From Apoderus coryli (taxonomy: Eukaryota > Arthropoda > Insecta > Coleoptera > Attelabidae): a DNA stretch of 64,000 bases. Numbering within the stretch: position 1 is the first letter of the stretch; every line of letters starts with the position of its first letter. Location: contig OU452205.1 of NCBI GenBank assembly GCA_911728435.2, positions 11,662,260-11,726,259 of the forward strand, in the 5' to 3' direction. Below the pieces are notes generated by a model, which was not told the origin of the DNA, did not search any database, and saw only the letters and a list, made by a program, of their open reading frames with translations. The translations under genes were made by a program, and so were the position numbers. This document shows, piece by piece, positions 1 to 11,909 of this stretch.

Positions 1-11
1 CAGTTAAACAT

Positions 12-748
12 TTGAACCTCACGACATGGAACTTCCACACATTCATGGATACCAACACCAGTAATCGACCAGAAGGACATACACATCAATGCAGCATTGA
101 CATTGCTGCATTAAGTGAGACAAGAACATCACGTGAAGGTCAATTGGACACCCATGTTCTTTCATGGTTGGGGAAAAAACAACAATCAACCCGTCTCCAT
201 GGTGGGGGATTTGCAATTAAAAATGACCTAATTTGTTATTTAGACGGACAACCATCTGGCATAAATGAAAGGTTGATTCTACTCGCAGCTTGATAGAGTG
301 CTGAGCAACGTTCCTGACTCCAACAAGATCATCCTGCTAGGAGATTTCAAGGCTCGAGTTGGTCGAGACTCTGCTCTCTGGCCTAATACCATCGGCAAAG
401 AAGGAGTAGGAAAGTGTAACTCCAAATGCACAGAACAAGATCTTGTTATTACAAAGACACTTTTTAGACAAAAAGACAAGTTTAAGACGACATCCAAGGT
501 CTAAGCACTGGCATATGATTGACTACGTAATTGTTCGCGCTCGTGACCGACAGGAAGTGAAGAGCACCAAAGCTTTAACGAGTGCTGATGATGGCTGGAC
601 TGATCACCGACTTGTGGATCCAGTATTACCCTACATCTACCTGCAGGGAAGGAAACTAAGGCGAAGGCTTAACATCGAATTCCTAAAGGACAACCGAGCG
701 AAACTGTCTTTCCAACAACATCTGCAGGACAAGCTCCCGGAAGAATAG
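12..748 (+). pseudogene. LINE apurinic-type endonuclease domain, broken
   Basis: The translation begins NLTTWNFHTFMD and DIAALSETR, the usual first blocks of a LINE endonuclease/exonuclease/phosphatase fold, whose job is to nick target DNA. The block GDFKARVGRD (about 340-370) corresponds to the catalytic GDFN-x-RVG motif, with Asn replaced by Lys. The end block WHMIDYVIVRARDRQ followed by WTDHRLV (about 505-620) carries the catalytic Asp-His pair. Three overlapping frames are needed to read it, so at least two frameshifts are present, and the middle part between 200 and 300 is shortened. It cannot encode an active nuclease. Sure of the family, unsure of the exact frameshift positions. Confidence 0.8.
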
Positions 749-1005
749 CCGGATGCTATTGAAGAACACTGGTCGTTATTTAGATCCGCTGTGCTCTCTG
801 CTGGTGAGGAGACGCTAGGCTATGTGCGACAAAAACATCAGGATTGGTTCGATGAAAATGATGAAAAGATACAAAGACTAATAGACACTAAGCGTAAACC
901 ACCTGGCAGCTATTCGACAACTTAAAAACAACAAAGCAGCTGGCTGTGATGGCATATGTCCTGAACATTTTAAAAAAGGAGGACTTGTGATATTGGAACA
1001 TTTCC

Positions 1006-2367
1006 ATGTTGCCTGATGAAATGCGAGGTGCCGCAATTGTTACTATATTTAAGAAATGGGATAGGTCCGTATGTGGAAACTATCGTGGTATCTCACTCCT
1101 TTCCATCGTCGGAAAGGTTTTTCCAAGAATTTTGTCCAGTCGTCTTCTCCCACTCTCGGAAGGGTGCTTGCCGGAAACAGAATGTGGTTTTAGACCCAAC
1201 AGGGGTACAGTCGACATGATACTTAGTGCCAGGCAATTACAGGAAAAATCACGGAAGCAAAATCGTGCTGTATACATGGGTTTTATAGACCTTGTCAAGG
1301 CGTTCGACTCTGTTAAGGATGAATTACCGAGGGGAATAGAGATCGTCTACAGATTTGATGGCGGCGGATTCTTCAACCTTCGTAGACTCCAAGCTGGGAC
1401 GAAGATCGTATCCACATCAGTCATTGAGTTTCAATACGCGGATGACAACGTTGTTCTAGTTGATACAGAAGAGGATCTGCAATATATACTAAAGGTATTT
1501 AACAGCGCATACAGAAGTATCGGGCTTGAACTAAATATAAGGAAAACACAGATTCTCTACCAGCCTGCACCAAACACTGTTGCTGTCCCACCACATATTC
1601 GAGTTAACGGAGACAAAGTTCAGAACATCGAGAGTTTCTCTTACCTCGGCAGCAGTCTCGCGGCGAACACAAATATCGATGATGAAATTCAGCATCATAT
1701 AATCGTTTGGCCGACTGAGGACGAAAGTCTTCGACAATCATAACATAGACGTTCGAACTAAGATGCGAGTGTATAATGCTATTCTAGTTCCTACCCTTAC
1801 GCTGTGAGTCTTGGACCACTTAGCGGAGGCATTTAAAAACCCTAGAGAAGTACCATCAACGATGTCTTAAAAGAATTCTTGTAATCAAATGGCAGGACCG
1901 ACGAACCAATATCAGCGTTCTGGAGGAAGCTGAATCAACAGCTAGGCGATGATTGTGAGGCACCACCTCCGATGGACTGGCCACGTAATCCGCATGCCAA
2001 CGGAACGCCTTCCAAAGAGAATCCTTTATTCACAGCTTAAAGTCGGCTCATGAAATCAGGGAGGGCAGCAAAAGAGGTACAAGGATGTTCTTAAGACCAA
2101 CATGAAGAAGTGTGACTTAGAGTGAAGAGCAACTGGGAGCAGATCGCGAACGATCGACCGAGATAAAGGCGTACCATTTACGAGGGTCATCAAGTTTTTG
2201 AAGAGCAGCATCGACGACATGAGAATGCAAAGAGACAGCATCGAAAGGAGACAGAACACATCGATGGGGCAGCGCAGCTACAACAGCCGGTAAATGGGGT
2301 GTGTAAGGTTTGCAGCTCGAGGATCGGTTTGTTTAGCCATCTTAGAGTTCACAACAGAAATCCCTGA
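1006..2367 (+). pseudogene. LINE reverse transcriptase and C-terminal tail, broken
   Basis: The open part (1006-1743) contains CGNYRGISLLS, TECGFRPNRGTVDMI, FIDLVKAFDSV and the catalytic FQYADDNVVLVD box, all signature blocks of a LINE reverse transcriptase. Between the AFDSV block and YADD the usual long stretch is missing: only about 45 residues remain, so part of the palm and fingers is deleted. Downstream, frames shift again through the thumb and tail (GHVIRMP, then KRYKDVLKTNMK) to the Cys2-His2-like terminus CKVCSSRIGLFSHLRVH at 2302-2352 and TGA at 2365. The deletion and frameshifts make it non-functional. Confidence 0.85.
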
Positions 2368-2410
2368 GCAGTGCGAAATATTTGAAAAAGTTTGTAAAAA
2401 CTTTAAAAAA

Positions 2411-2895
2411 ATCTCGATTTTTCTCAACCCTGTTACTAAGTGAAGTTTGGCCCATTAGCAATCCATATTGAATAGATTTGTTGTTGTGGCTTCCACAAAT
2501 TATTCAATACAGAAAATCTAACCTTGGATTCGCAGACATCTGCTCCAGCATTGTATTATAAAATAATACGGCCAAAGTAGCTCATTCCGACGATGTCGAT
2601 GATCTGAACGAAATGCTTATGCCGCGGCATAAGCAATTATTTTTGTTCGCGCTCAAAATTAAAAATATGTTTCTGATAGATCACAAAATTCAATACTTTC
2701 CATTATAGTTTCATCCACACTAACTAACACACAATCATATTAATATTATTTGGGTCCGCTTTATTAGGGTTGGCATATTCCCCCCGTTGATTCCCGACTA
2801 CTACCGACTTGCACAATTCACAAATTGCTTTTCAATATAACTCTCCCTCTACCCGCGAAACATACAGCGCTCTGCTTTACATCTATCTCATTCCA
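2411..2895. other. Gene-free stretch upstream of the candidate promoter
   Basis: No coding potential or known repeat recognised. The part from about 2750 to 2895 is less AT-rich than its surroundings and pyrimidine-rich, which fits promoter-proximal DNA. It contains the perfect palindrome listed separately at 2614-2635. Confidence 0.4.
2614..2635. repeat. Perfect 22-bp palindrome
   Basis: The half-site TGCTTATGCCG is followed immediately by its exact reverse complement, with no spacer; the centre is CCGCGG. It lies about 350 bp upstream of the candidate initiator at 2966. A perfect spacer-less 22-bp palindrome is unlikely by chance in AT-rich DNA. It could be a binding site for a homodimeric protein or only a repeat remnant; the sequence alone does not decide. 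Confidence 0.6.
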
Positions 2896-2899
2896 CTAC

Positions 2900-2972
2900 T
2901 ATAAATGCAATCATTCTATCCTTCTCGCTCTCGAAGTGTAACGCTCGCCAACACGCTCTGGCATTTCAGTCT
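2900..2972 (+). promoter_or_regulatory. Candidate RNA polymerase II core promoter
   Basis: TCAGTCT at 2966-2972 is an exact match to the arthropod initiator (TCAGT), with the A at 2968 as predicted start. A TATAAAT lies at 2900-2906, but 62-68 bp upstream of that A, too far to act with it, so either it serves a start near 2930 or it is fortuitous. No canonical DPE is seen at +28. Support comes from context: base composition rises here and a strong splice donor follows at 3236. I infer it could drive the LMO4-like gene on the same strand. Confidence 0.4.
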
Positions 2973-3235
2973 GCTTTCAACGTCGGTTGAGGATATTTCG
3001 GAGCGAACTTTACGATAAACAGTCGTGTGACGACTTTCCAAAAAAAAACATAAATATTGAAAATAGTTTACCACGCGGTGTGAAATCTTAGTTAGTGCCT
3101 GTTTTAGTGCTCAGTATTGGTTTTTGTAGTGTTATATTTGGTTTTGTTTCACGTGATTTAATTGAGGTTTTGTGATTATAAAACATGTTTTTCGTTAAGA
3201 CTGTTCAAGTGCAAGTTGGGTAGAGTTGAATAATC
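2968..3235 (+). other. Candidate non-coding first exon (5' UTR)
   Basis: From the initiator at 2968 the sequence runs 268 bp without a long ORF to a textbook splice donor, ATC|GTAAGT, at 3235/3236. It resembles a 5' leader: it has one tiny ORF (3185-3223) and stops in all frames. If real, the nearest + strand acceptor with a matching role is TTTCAG at 52095 in front of the LMO4-like start codon, giving an intron of about 49 kb. That connection is inference; another downstream acceptor could be used. Confidence 0.4.
3185..3223 (+). other. Short upstream ORF in the candidate leader
   Basis: ATG at 3185 opens a 12-codon frame (MFFVKTVQVQVG) closed by TAG at 3221-3223, 12 bp before the candidate donor. 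If the leader is transcribed, this uORF could reduce translation of the main ORF. No other evidence that it is translated. Confidence 0.25.
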
Positions 3236-6200
3236 GTAAGTCTTCAATAATTATTTGATTACTATTTTAACTATTTTCAAATTCTTTAGTAACAATTTAC
3301 CTACCTGCTCTAACGAAATGAGCAAATCTTGGTTTTAAAGCAAAATCTAGAAACTGGTTTAAAACTGAAAAGCAACCTGAAAAAAAGCTTACCTATTGAA
3401 ACGTTGGTACTTCCACATATTTACAATAAAGAAAGTTCTAGGATAGTAGAACATTTAACTAGCGGCCTACGATTTATAACAGAAATACAAATACCTACCT
3501 ACTCTACGACGTATTCTTTTAATTACTTAGCTTTAACCTTCATAAATTACTCATATTAATTAACTATGATTTAGTTAAGTGGAAATAAAGCCCAAAATAT
3601 GATATGGAAGTACTTAATTGAATTATTTACCACGTGAGGATTAACAAGGCATTTTCTGGAATTCGCCATAAAAATTCCTACATATTATTATACCTACCTA
3701 CCTTCCTGTATCGTTTCCAGGTAGTAACGTTATCAGGTACCTACTGCTCGGTCCAGATTGTTGTCATTTCAAGAGCACTTATAAAATTTTGTACCGTAAG
3801 TGTTTATCTTGTAAACGAAAAGCTTCCAAAAAATTCTTCCTTCCTGGATTTGAAATAAGTAAGTAGGTGTTTCGACAGAGATACGTAGTTAATATCTAAA
3901 ACTAAATCCAACTAACTATCTCAATACAAATCTGATACTCTTTATTTTAGCTACAAAGCTCTCTGAATTTTAGTTCGAGGGTTTACATGTGGCATGTGTA
4001 AAATTGAATAAATAAGATCCGTCCCTCCTGCCTACTCAACCGAGATGATTATTTGTTATAAGTATACTGAATTTTTGATTTTGGGAGAACTAGTTTAATA
4101 GAGAAATAGTTGACATAATGATATATCTGGTTACTTGAAGCGTAATGTTAAATGAGTACTTTTATGAAATGTTTATATCCAGGTGCAAGGACAAAGGACC
4201 TTCTGTTTACGAGTTGTTTATCTGAGTCTTTTAGCCATATTGTCGAAAAATGAAATCCTAGTTCTGGGTCTAAGAACTAGCGAAAATAATAATAAGGAAG
4301 TTATATAGTCGAACGCAAGGCTACGAGCCCCTGTAGCTGTTAGTTCATCGACTAGGTATCTCCATGTAATTTTTCGGTTCCTTCTATTAGGTACCTATAT
4401 TATCCCTTCTTACACTTATCGGTTTTCATTTCACCAAACACGAACTAGTTAATTTCTTTTGTCTGTAAAATGCGGTTTGTTTTATAGGCATTTTTGCGTG
4501 CGTGCTGTGTCGAGTCAATGATTTTTCTTTATATTTCATAATAAATGAATATGAATCTACTTCCTATTAAGTAAAAGAACATGTAATGTTAGTTTTCACA
4601 TCAGCAGCACCAACCTAATCCGTGATCTTTCTTTCTGATAGCTAATGCCTAGATAACCTGTGCGCAAAATTTTGTAGATGCCATCAGTATCACATGAATG
4701 TACCGGCTTGTGTTGGCGAAACATTGAGAAGGTATTCTACAAGACAATGACCTAATAATCCGAGAAACCACAGTTGTTAATCAGTATAGACGACCGCGAA
4801 AGATATAGATCCTCTGTATATTACTTGAGCGCCTAAAAAACTAAACCAGTTAGAAACCATACTCACCAATTTGTTCAAGTTTCATTCGCATCCGAAGCAA
4901 TTTAAATTTAATAAAATCGAATTCTATACCTATATAATGTGTAGATTAGCATTTGATTTGTGTGGTTCGTGAAAATCGAGGTGAGAATGCGATTTAAGCG
5001 ACCAGGATATTATCTTGTATTATTAGGTATAACAAAAGTGGAGGCAAACCGACAGAAGAAATGCGGCATTGTGATAGAGAGAAAACGTTTTTATATGCAA
5101 AAAACACAACAAACTGAAAACTTACTCTGAAGAAGTTTATGTAAGCTACTTATTGATATAACTAAATCCTTCGTGAATGAATTCATCAAAATCATGTATG
5201 TTTTTATCTTAACTGCGCATTTATCTTTCTGCTTATGATCATAGTTAATTTTTGTATGAGTTGATTCTATTATTTATCTGAATGACGAAAAACCCGCGAC
5301 AAACGCCGCGCCGGCTGGCTTGGTTGTCTCTGACATGGTATCTAATTATGTGGAGTACATCCTCGCACATGTCACCTTAGGCACATTTAAAAATGGAATA
5401 AAAACAATGTTTAACGGCTTTTACAACCGTAAGAACAAACCAAACAATATATTTGTGTAATTTGATAACCTCCACAACATGTTAAGCTCAAAATCCAATC
5501 GTTTTCTTTTAATGGTCACTGTAGATTCTTAATCACACGGTGTGTGATCAAACAAATTTTGTGACACAGGGGACAAAAGGGCCTCAGTGTAACAACAGTA
5601 TACAACAAAATTCATCTGAGACCCTGTTAATTTCAACAAAATCTCGTCGGTAACGAACGAATTATGTTTGCAATTTTCATTTGTGCTAATGATTTTGTCG
5701 ATATAAAAATTAATTATTAATAAAGTAATCCTCGGGGTCGAAAACATGAATTCCGATACTTTTTGAACACAGCAACATGATATGTACACACTCTATACCT
5801 ACTCTCCTGTTTTATAATCGTTTAGTGGAAGGCAAACTTTAAAACGGCTAAAAGGTCTTTGTATTTGTTGTTATATAAATGCATTTTAAGATGAGGAGTA
5901 TACCTACCTATACCTAATATAACTAGACTTTTCGGTTTTCTGTTATCTTCATAGTTTTTGTGTTAGTTTAGTTAAATGATACATTTGTGTTTACTATTAG
6001 ATGATAATAATTACCTGTATTTTATCTATTATACTTTATTTATTTATATAATATTGTAAATGTGTTTTTATTGAATGGATTAGACGGTTTTCATTCAATT
6101 AGTATGGCGATAAGGATAATTATAATGAACGGCGTATATAAAAACCGGGAGTAAGTAGGTATTGATAAAGTGAACCAGAATTTTATTTAGATAAAATTAA

Positions 6201-6639
6201 AATACAAAAAATATACTTTTGCATCCGTCTCATAGTGAGGGGGTTGAGAAAGGACAGAAGGACTTCAATGAAAATTTGAGAGAAATAAGCAGCGAAGAAT
6301 TTTATACTCTTTAATTTTATTTAGGTAATAAAATTACATAATATACCGGGCAATAAATAAATACTTAACACTTAATATTTTAAATCGATTATAACGCCAC
6401 TGCTAGGTTTGAACATTGGTTTTCATACATAGTGCCTAAATATTACAACAGTCTACCGCATGACATCAATATTTTAACAAGTCATACATTTAACAGATCT
6501 GTTAGATAAAGATTGATTTAGTAGTGAATATTTTTGACAAACTGTATTTAAGTAAATCATTATTTGATTGATTATTGATGTTAACACTATCATAGATTGC
6601 ATTCTTTTGTAAATTGGAACTTTACTTCTAAATTCTTGA
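3236..6639. other. Gene-free stretch (intron or intergenic)
   Basis: AT-rich DNA with only short chance ORFs. I recognise no coding domain, RNA gene or transposon end. A minor perfect 8-bp hairpin lies at 4258-4280. If the candidate leader exon is real, this is the start of a very long first intron. Confidence 0.4.
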
Positions 6640-7081
6640 CAAGCATTTTGAATTCTGGTCGAAAGATGATCCCTAACCACGAGTTTTGTCGGATATTATC
6701 TAACAGATCGGGCAAAGTGTTTTCCAGAAAGTGTAAATAATCTGCTCCGTTTAAGCGACCCGGCATCTCTACAGGGCCTACTAAATGATTTTAAATTAAT
6801 AATTTTCGGATTCATTGCAGCCAATCGTCTTACGCTAATTATTTCAGGGGTTCTTCAACTTCCATCAACATATTTTCTTCATTTTCTTTTGTCATATCAG
6901 CATGTATTCCCGTTTCATATCTTTTAGGATATACTGCTCCCGTTTAAATTAGTCGATGATGCAAAGCCATCAGGATGTCTTCGATTGGGATATTTCTCCA
7001 CGTTGCTGCTCGAGAATTGCACTGCATTTCGTCATAAGTTAAATGCATTTCAGCATATTCTTGATTAGCATACGACATCAT
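6640..7081 (-). pseudogene. Decayed Tc1/mariner-type transposase (DUF4817-like HTH plus DDE)
   Basis: Reading leftward from ATG at 7081, the protein starts MMSYANQEYAEMHLTYDEM, the usual beginning of insect IS630/Tc1-type transposases with a DUF4817-like helix-turn-helix. A stop and frame changes follow. Near 6685-6790 the block HLVGPVEMPGRLNGADY continuing to FLENTLPDLLDNIRQ matches the segment between the first and second catalytic Asp in the relative at 19600-20592 (HLIGPHFLPNRLNGTDY). The catalytic blocks themselves are gone, so it is inactive. Several such relics lie in this window. Confidence 0.7.
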
Positions 7082-7479
7082 GTACTGCTTATGTTTGTAA
7101 TGTTCCCAATAAAAAATGTAACTTGTTTAAAGCTGTAAATAATTACTTAACAGGTGACAAGATATTGACGTCTATTAATTTGCCTACCTAATTTTTAAAA
7201 CTTTTACTGTTAAAACAAATACCTTACTAAGGCTTAATTTTCTTCGAAAACGCCGTGTCCTATCATGTTGAGACAAGAGTACCTTATGTGTGGAAAGCCT
7301 CCTATTTTCTAAAAATGATGAGGTCAGAATTCTCGAAAATTAGCAAAAAAAAGTTTTGAATAAAAATGTCTGTTGATCCCCCCGTTCGGACGCCTATGGT
7401 TGCCATTTAATTCAGCAGTGTAGGTATGGCTTACAAATGTCTCTATTTAGAGAAATATTTATGTTACATTTCACTCTAA

Positions 7480-7645
7480 TGGCTAAAGGCGTTTTCACGA
7501 TACCTAGATGCTAAGTCGCCATCTTTCAAGAGTTATAACTCCATTCGGAAGCAATTTCGAATTAGAAGTTTGACGTCGAATTGCCATGAAATCCATTCTT
7601 GCATTTGTGGCCTTCGTTTGGTTCATTAGTTTATGGACACCCTGT
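7480..7645. repeat. Terminal region of a Tc1/mariner-type element
   Basis: The segment ends GGACACCCTGTATAG, the reverse complement of the CTATACAGGGTGTCC-type terminus seen on other IS630/Tc1-type repeats here (14880, 18050). It is probably the right end of the element carrying the transposase relic at 6640-7081; the matching left end was not found. Confidence 0.45.
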
Positions 7646-9500
7646 ATAGATAATAGATACTGTCGTAATAGTTATGTTTGCTTTGATTATCTGCTGTGAG
7701 AGGTTAATTTAGTTATGGTTAGATACAATATGTGTATTACCTTTTTTTAGTACTTTTTTTTTTGTAATTTAAAGGTTAAGTGAAGAGCAGGCGGAGATTA
7801 TTATTTTTAACGCTTGTCAATCATAATGTGATAAGTAGTTGCGTTCCGAGTGGTTCCGATAGTTTTTTTTACCCAAACCACTCGATAAAGATCCCAAAGC
7901 ACGGAGAACCTCGTTCGAGACGTTATTCCAAAGCTGAGAGCAATTATTGGCCAACCACAATCGTTGTGGGAATTTGAACAAATCACAGCAAGATTTGTAT
8001 TTACATCTCGCATCAATTTTCGTTGCTATCGCGATTTGCCAGATGTTAGTTAACACTTATAAATCGTACAGGCACTGTATAGAGGGAAGTACTTTTCAAA
8101 TTGAAGATTTGTGTATAAAGAAGTATAAGAAGTTATGTTCAGTTGGATTTTAAAAACTCCCACTAGATATTTACTTAAGTACTTATATAAAAAATAAAAG
8201 AAACAAAGATATTCAACACTAAGTTGAGATGTGAGCACAGTATATATCATTCATTTTTTGGACATGAACTGTTGAAAAGTAGCCAAGCTGTTAGCTCTAA
8301 CAATGTTAGAATGACCTCACTAGTAAAAACTGAAAACAACCTGAGCAGAAAACTCAGTGGTACAACGAAGATCTCTTGGAACAGCTGCGGTCCCTTTCGG
8401 TTGACATTATGAAACTCTCAAGAAAAAAATTCAACGACAATTTCCTAGAATTTTTTGAAGTGCTTGAATTTCTCTTCCATTTGCTAGATCGAATAGATCA
8501 GACTATTGATTCAGAGTTGATACATTTAAAGACCTATTAACCTTCGATTAGGATTTAATTAAACAAAAATAATGCTATTATACTTTCTGACATGTAAAAA
8601 TAAAATGTAAATAATAATTTATAGAATAGATACCCTTAGGAATAACTTCATTTCACTAATGCAAGGAAATATCCTTATACTGGTTCAACAAATACTATCA
8701 AAAAAAGTATGCAATCGTCTGTGTAGAAAAAAGGGCAGTTAAAACTTAAAACACAACACAGTGAAAAAATATGCACCCGCTACCAAAATTTATATACGTT
8801 CATTTAGAGAACACCATAAGTACTCCAGTGGCTAATACCACCAAAGGCAATGAGCAAATTTTCCCATCAAATTTGAATACTCTATGCATAAAAGAAAGCA
8901 GATCACAACAACAACGTCATTTATGTTTTTGAAGGAGACGATTTCTTAAAATAAATGCTAAAAGTACGTGTTCTGATAGGGGTAAATTTTTATTTAGTTA
9001 CTATAGATATAATATAATAGTTAGTACATCAACTTTAGATAACGACAACGAAATTGGTGACCCCGACGAAGAATATAATATAAAGATAAAGACATAATTT
9101 GAATCTGAAATTTAAACAATTAAGTATATTGACACTGTCAAAATGATTAAAAATTCAAGAACACATAAGTACCAGCAATTCATATTTGATAAAAAATAAA
9201 TTATTTTTGGAGCCTATACGATACAGAAGATTAAGAAGAAGAATTCAAGTTTAAGATAATTTGGTTTGAAGATTATAAACAGTACCTATTCCATCTCACA
9301 CCTGAGTGTAAGAATTTCAACAAACTGGTCAAAACAATCAACAATTGGATCTTCATCATTAATTTTATTTAAAAAAAAGCAAGTTATATCTCTCATCAAA
9401 ATTATTTCATTTATTTTATTAATTAATTATTTGTATAATATCCTCACTTTCAGTAACATTAAGGTTATAATATATTTTTCGTTTTGACAAATCTGTCAAA
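7646..9500. other. Gene-free stretch with one unexplained short ORF
   Basis: No recognisable genes. One frame, 8334-8540, stays open for 68 codons after a TGA and gives a hydrophobic and acidic peptide (contains FLEFFEVLEFLFHLLDRID) without a start codon near its beginning. I do not recognise it; it may be a transposon remnant or chance. Confidence 0.3.
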
Positions 9501-10200
9501 ATGACAGATACAGGTGAATGTGATAATGTTTTTATGGAAAATGCTGGAGTTAACATTAAACTTCCACAATTCTGGATAAAATTAAAGATTCAAATAATCA
9601 AAATTATACGCAATTAAAAAATACATTAATTAAACGTCCCACAATTAGTGCAGAAAAAAGACTTGAAGAACTTTTATCTAACACTAGTTTAGGTGATAAA
9701 AAACCATCGGATCTAATAGATCTATGGACATTTTAACTGGAACTTCTAGTACTGTAGGAAAACAACTACTAAAACAACTTTGGTTAAAAAAGTTACCAGC
9801 TTTTATTAATATTGCAGATATGGGACGTTTCACAGCCTCAAATTAACGCTATTAATAAAACTAATATTCCAAACAATGACAATTCTCAAGAATTGTATCA
9901 ACTTTTTAATAATATGACAATACAATATAACGAAATTAAACATGAAATTTCAGCACTTAAAAATAATTTAACAATACTCAAAACTTTCATCATTCTCGCT
10001 CACATTCACCTTCATGTTCTAATTGTCCTTCATATAATTCACAAAGTAGAAATAGAAGTTCTTCAAGCAATAGAAATAATATTTTTAATGACAGAGGGCC
10101 TTATTGTTGGTACCACTTCAAGTTTGGGAAGAAAGCCAATAAATGTATCGAACCTTGTCAATATAAAACAAAAATATTCACAGAATTGAAACAAAAATTA
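9501..10200 (+). pseudogene. Ty3/gypsy-type retrotransposon gag remnant
   Basis: Pieces of an insect LTR-retrotransposon capsid (gag) reading frame remain in order. The ATG at 9501 opens a frame reaching KLPQFW, the usual start of the capsid domain. RLEELLSNTSLGDKKPSDL (about 9655-9720) and LLKQLWLKKLPAFINIAD (about 9765-9815) are the central capsid blocks. A zinc-ribbon-like tail, YCWYHFKFGKKANKC followed by EPC, lies near 10100-10165. Frames change at least three times, about 50 residues are missing after KLPQFW, and no protease, polymerase or LTRs were found. Only a non-functional internal fragment is left. Confidence 0.75.
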
Positions 10201-10373
10201 ATGAAATTTTAACACTACTTATGAGAAGGATATGTACAAAATTAGGAGATTCCTATAACCATTGTTTTGTACCAGCCGTTTAGACGTTAGAGTACCAATA
10301 CCGGAGGCACAAAATATCCCATTTTTTAGCTCACACACATTGTATGGAGAAGCTACTAGTTTCATAAAAAACA

Positions 10374-10438
10374 ATATTGGAAATTTGAATTACATAGCCG
10401 TTCTGGTGAAAGCAGTGTGTGAATCAAATTTCCAATAT
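10374..10438. repeat. Short foldback (15-bp perfect arms)
   Basis: ATATTGGAAATTTGA (10374-10388) is exactly repeated in inverted orientation at 10424-10438, with a 35-nt loop. The arms explain part of a chance ORF crossing this region. Likely a hairpin-forming repeat remnant. Confidence 0.6.
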
Positions 10439-10721
10439 AATTAAAGTGTTGTTACATTATGTAACAAGCAATTTGTAAAAATATATGTTCACCGGGAATA
10501 CGATTTTTTTTTAAATGTATGTCATTCGGTCAGTCCATATACACGAGAACCAAAAAAAAAACTGATTAGAGACAAATACCTACTTAGAGCGTCAAAATTT
10601 GAAAACATATTTATTTGCCAAACTGAAAGAAAAAATTACTTAAGTTTGCATTAACCTTTGCCTGATAAAAAACAGATTTAAAAATTAATGTATACGCAAT
10701 TAATTTCAAATAGGTATCAAA

Positions 10722-11385
10722 ATCTGTGTCCAAGATAAGAATGGGATAGCATTGGAATCTTGGAAACGGTAGGAGTTACAATTTACTATGTCGGTTAAAT
10801 TAGAGAAAAGTTGTACAATTTAAACACCTTTTAAATGGTGTTTTCAAAAGTAAACTAACTTTAGCCGGTTTTGAGAATTTTTAAAAAAACTATTGTTTGC
10901 TATTTGAGTTTTTATTTATTTCTGAAATTATTTTTGCAGATATAAAAAACTGAAAAGCACTTTCTTAGTGTTACTTTTTGAGAAGAATAAGATAGCGTTT
11001 ACAAATTTTCACTACGAGGTTTCGTTTTTGAAAAACCATCATCAACTTCGTTTTTTTAAATACGGCCGTGGATTTTTATTGTTAAATTTAAAGCCATTTT
11101 CTATTAAAAAATATGTGGCATGTCACACGTAATGGTGTAAACAATTTTTCAGTATTTTTAGCTGTTATTTAAACTTCTTCAAGAAGAATCGCCATAGTTT
11201 GACACTTAACTGACTAAATGCAGAGTAGTAGGTTTAGCAAAAACATTATTTCGTCGTTACTCACAATTATTTATTATTATTTGCCAATTTGTTTCTGTCT
11301 CAGTGCAACATTTTTTTATTCTGTGTGCGGTTTTTTAAATTTAGTAGAAATTGTTGTGCTTGTTGAAGTTATTAAAACGTATATT
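10722..11385 (+). repeat. Dispersed long repeat family, copy 1
   Basis: The segment beginning CTGTGTCCAAGATAAGAA and running to about 11210 (part A) is repeated in reverse at 23210-23705 and in the same direction at 41512-41765. A second segment at about 11285-11385 (part B) is repeated in the SAME direction at 23100-23200, although part A there is inverted. No transposase is encoded. The terminus resembles Tc1/mariner-type ends, so I infer a non-autonomous DNA element with long terminal inverted repeats that has lost its right arm. Confidence 0.65.
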
Positions 11386-11909
11386 CAGTATGTATATTAT
11401 ACGTATTCAGAAAGTACAAAATTTTACAATAGTTTTCGATATTAGTTATTAGAAGCAGTGTGCTTGCCTCGCGTCATTATTGACAAAAATAAATATTTTC
11501 TGAAGTACCCGAGGAAGTACCTAATCCATAACGGCGAGGAGTGGGTTGTATTATTATTATATATGTTCAAATCACAAATAATTTCGGATTTTTAATTCCA
11601 TCTTCAGTGGCATTAATAAAATTCTAAGTAGTAAATATGGTATTGGTGTTTTAAGTTTGAATATGAAATTTAAACATTTGTAAACGCTAAAAATATAAGT
11701 AGAATATTATAAGATACTTATTGTCATACAATGTAGAGTAGCCACTTTTTGAACACAACTTAAAATGTTATTCATTTAAACTTTATATAAAATTTATATA
11801 ATAGATGCTATCAAAAATATAAATCCACTTTCGTTAAAACAATTCCTGGGTCGTAGAAGAATCGTTTACTAAGAACAAAATTTTAAATTTAAACTAAATA
11901 ACTTATAAA
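11386..11909. other. Gene-free stretch
   Basis: AT-rich, with no coding potential or repeat end that I recognise. Confidence 0.35.

Larger units (their letters stand above)
1..2410 (+). mobile_element. Decayed LINE (non-LTR retrotransposon), nearly full coding span
   Basis: Pieces of one LINE polyprotein follow one another in the right order on the + strand: endonuclease (12-748), reverse transcriptase (1006-1743), a C-terminal tail around 1960-2100 containing LRWTGHVIRMP, and a terminal C2H2-like motif at 2299-2367 ending in TGA. Frames change repeatedly, stops interrupt the reading, and some domains carry internal deletions. The tail wording and the terminal zinc motif CKVCSSRIGLFSHLRVH are typical of arthropod LINEs often mis-annotated as 'craniofacial development protein 2-like'. 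The left end runs off the window, so the true 5' end is unseen. I did not find a clear poly(A) tail or target duplication; the 3' boundary near 2410 is approximate. Clade assignment (RTE/CR1-like) is uncertain. Confidence 0.85.

Noticed and set aside
7780..8250. Cluster of overlapping ORFs on both strands
   Set aside because: They overlap one another, none has a recognised motif, and lengths are as expected by chance.
10262..10444. 60-codon plus-strand ORF
   Set aside because: Its second half is the arm-loop-arm of the foldback at 10374-10438; no domain.
11218..11445. ORF of 75 codons, hydrophobic
   Set aside because: Lies in a repeat (part B) whose other copy does not keep the frame; no domain.
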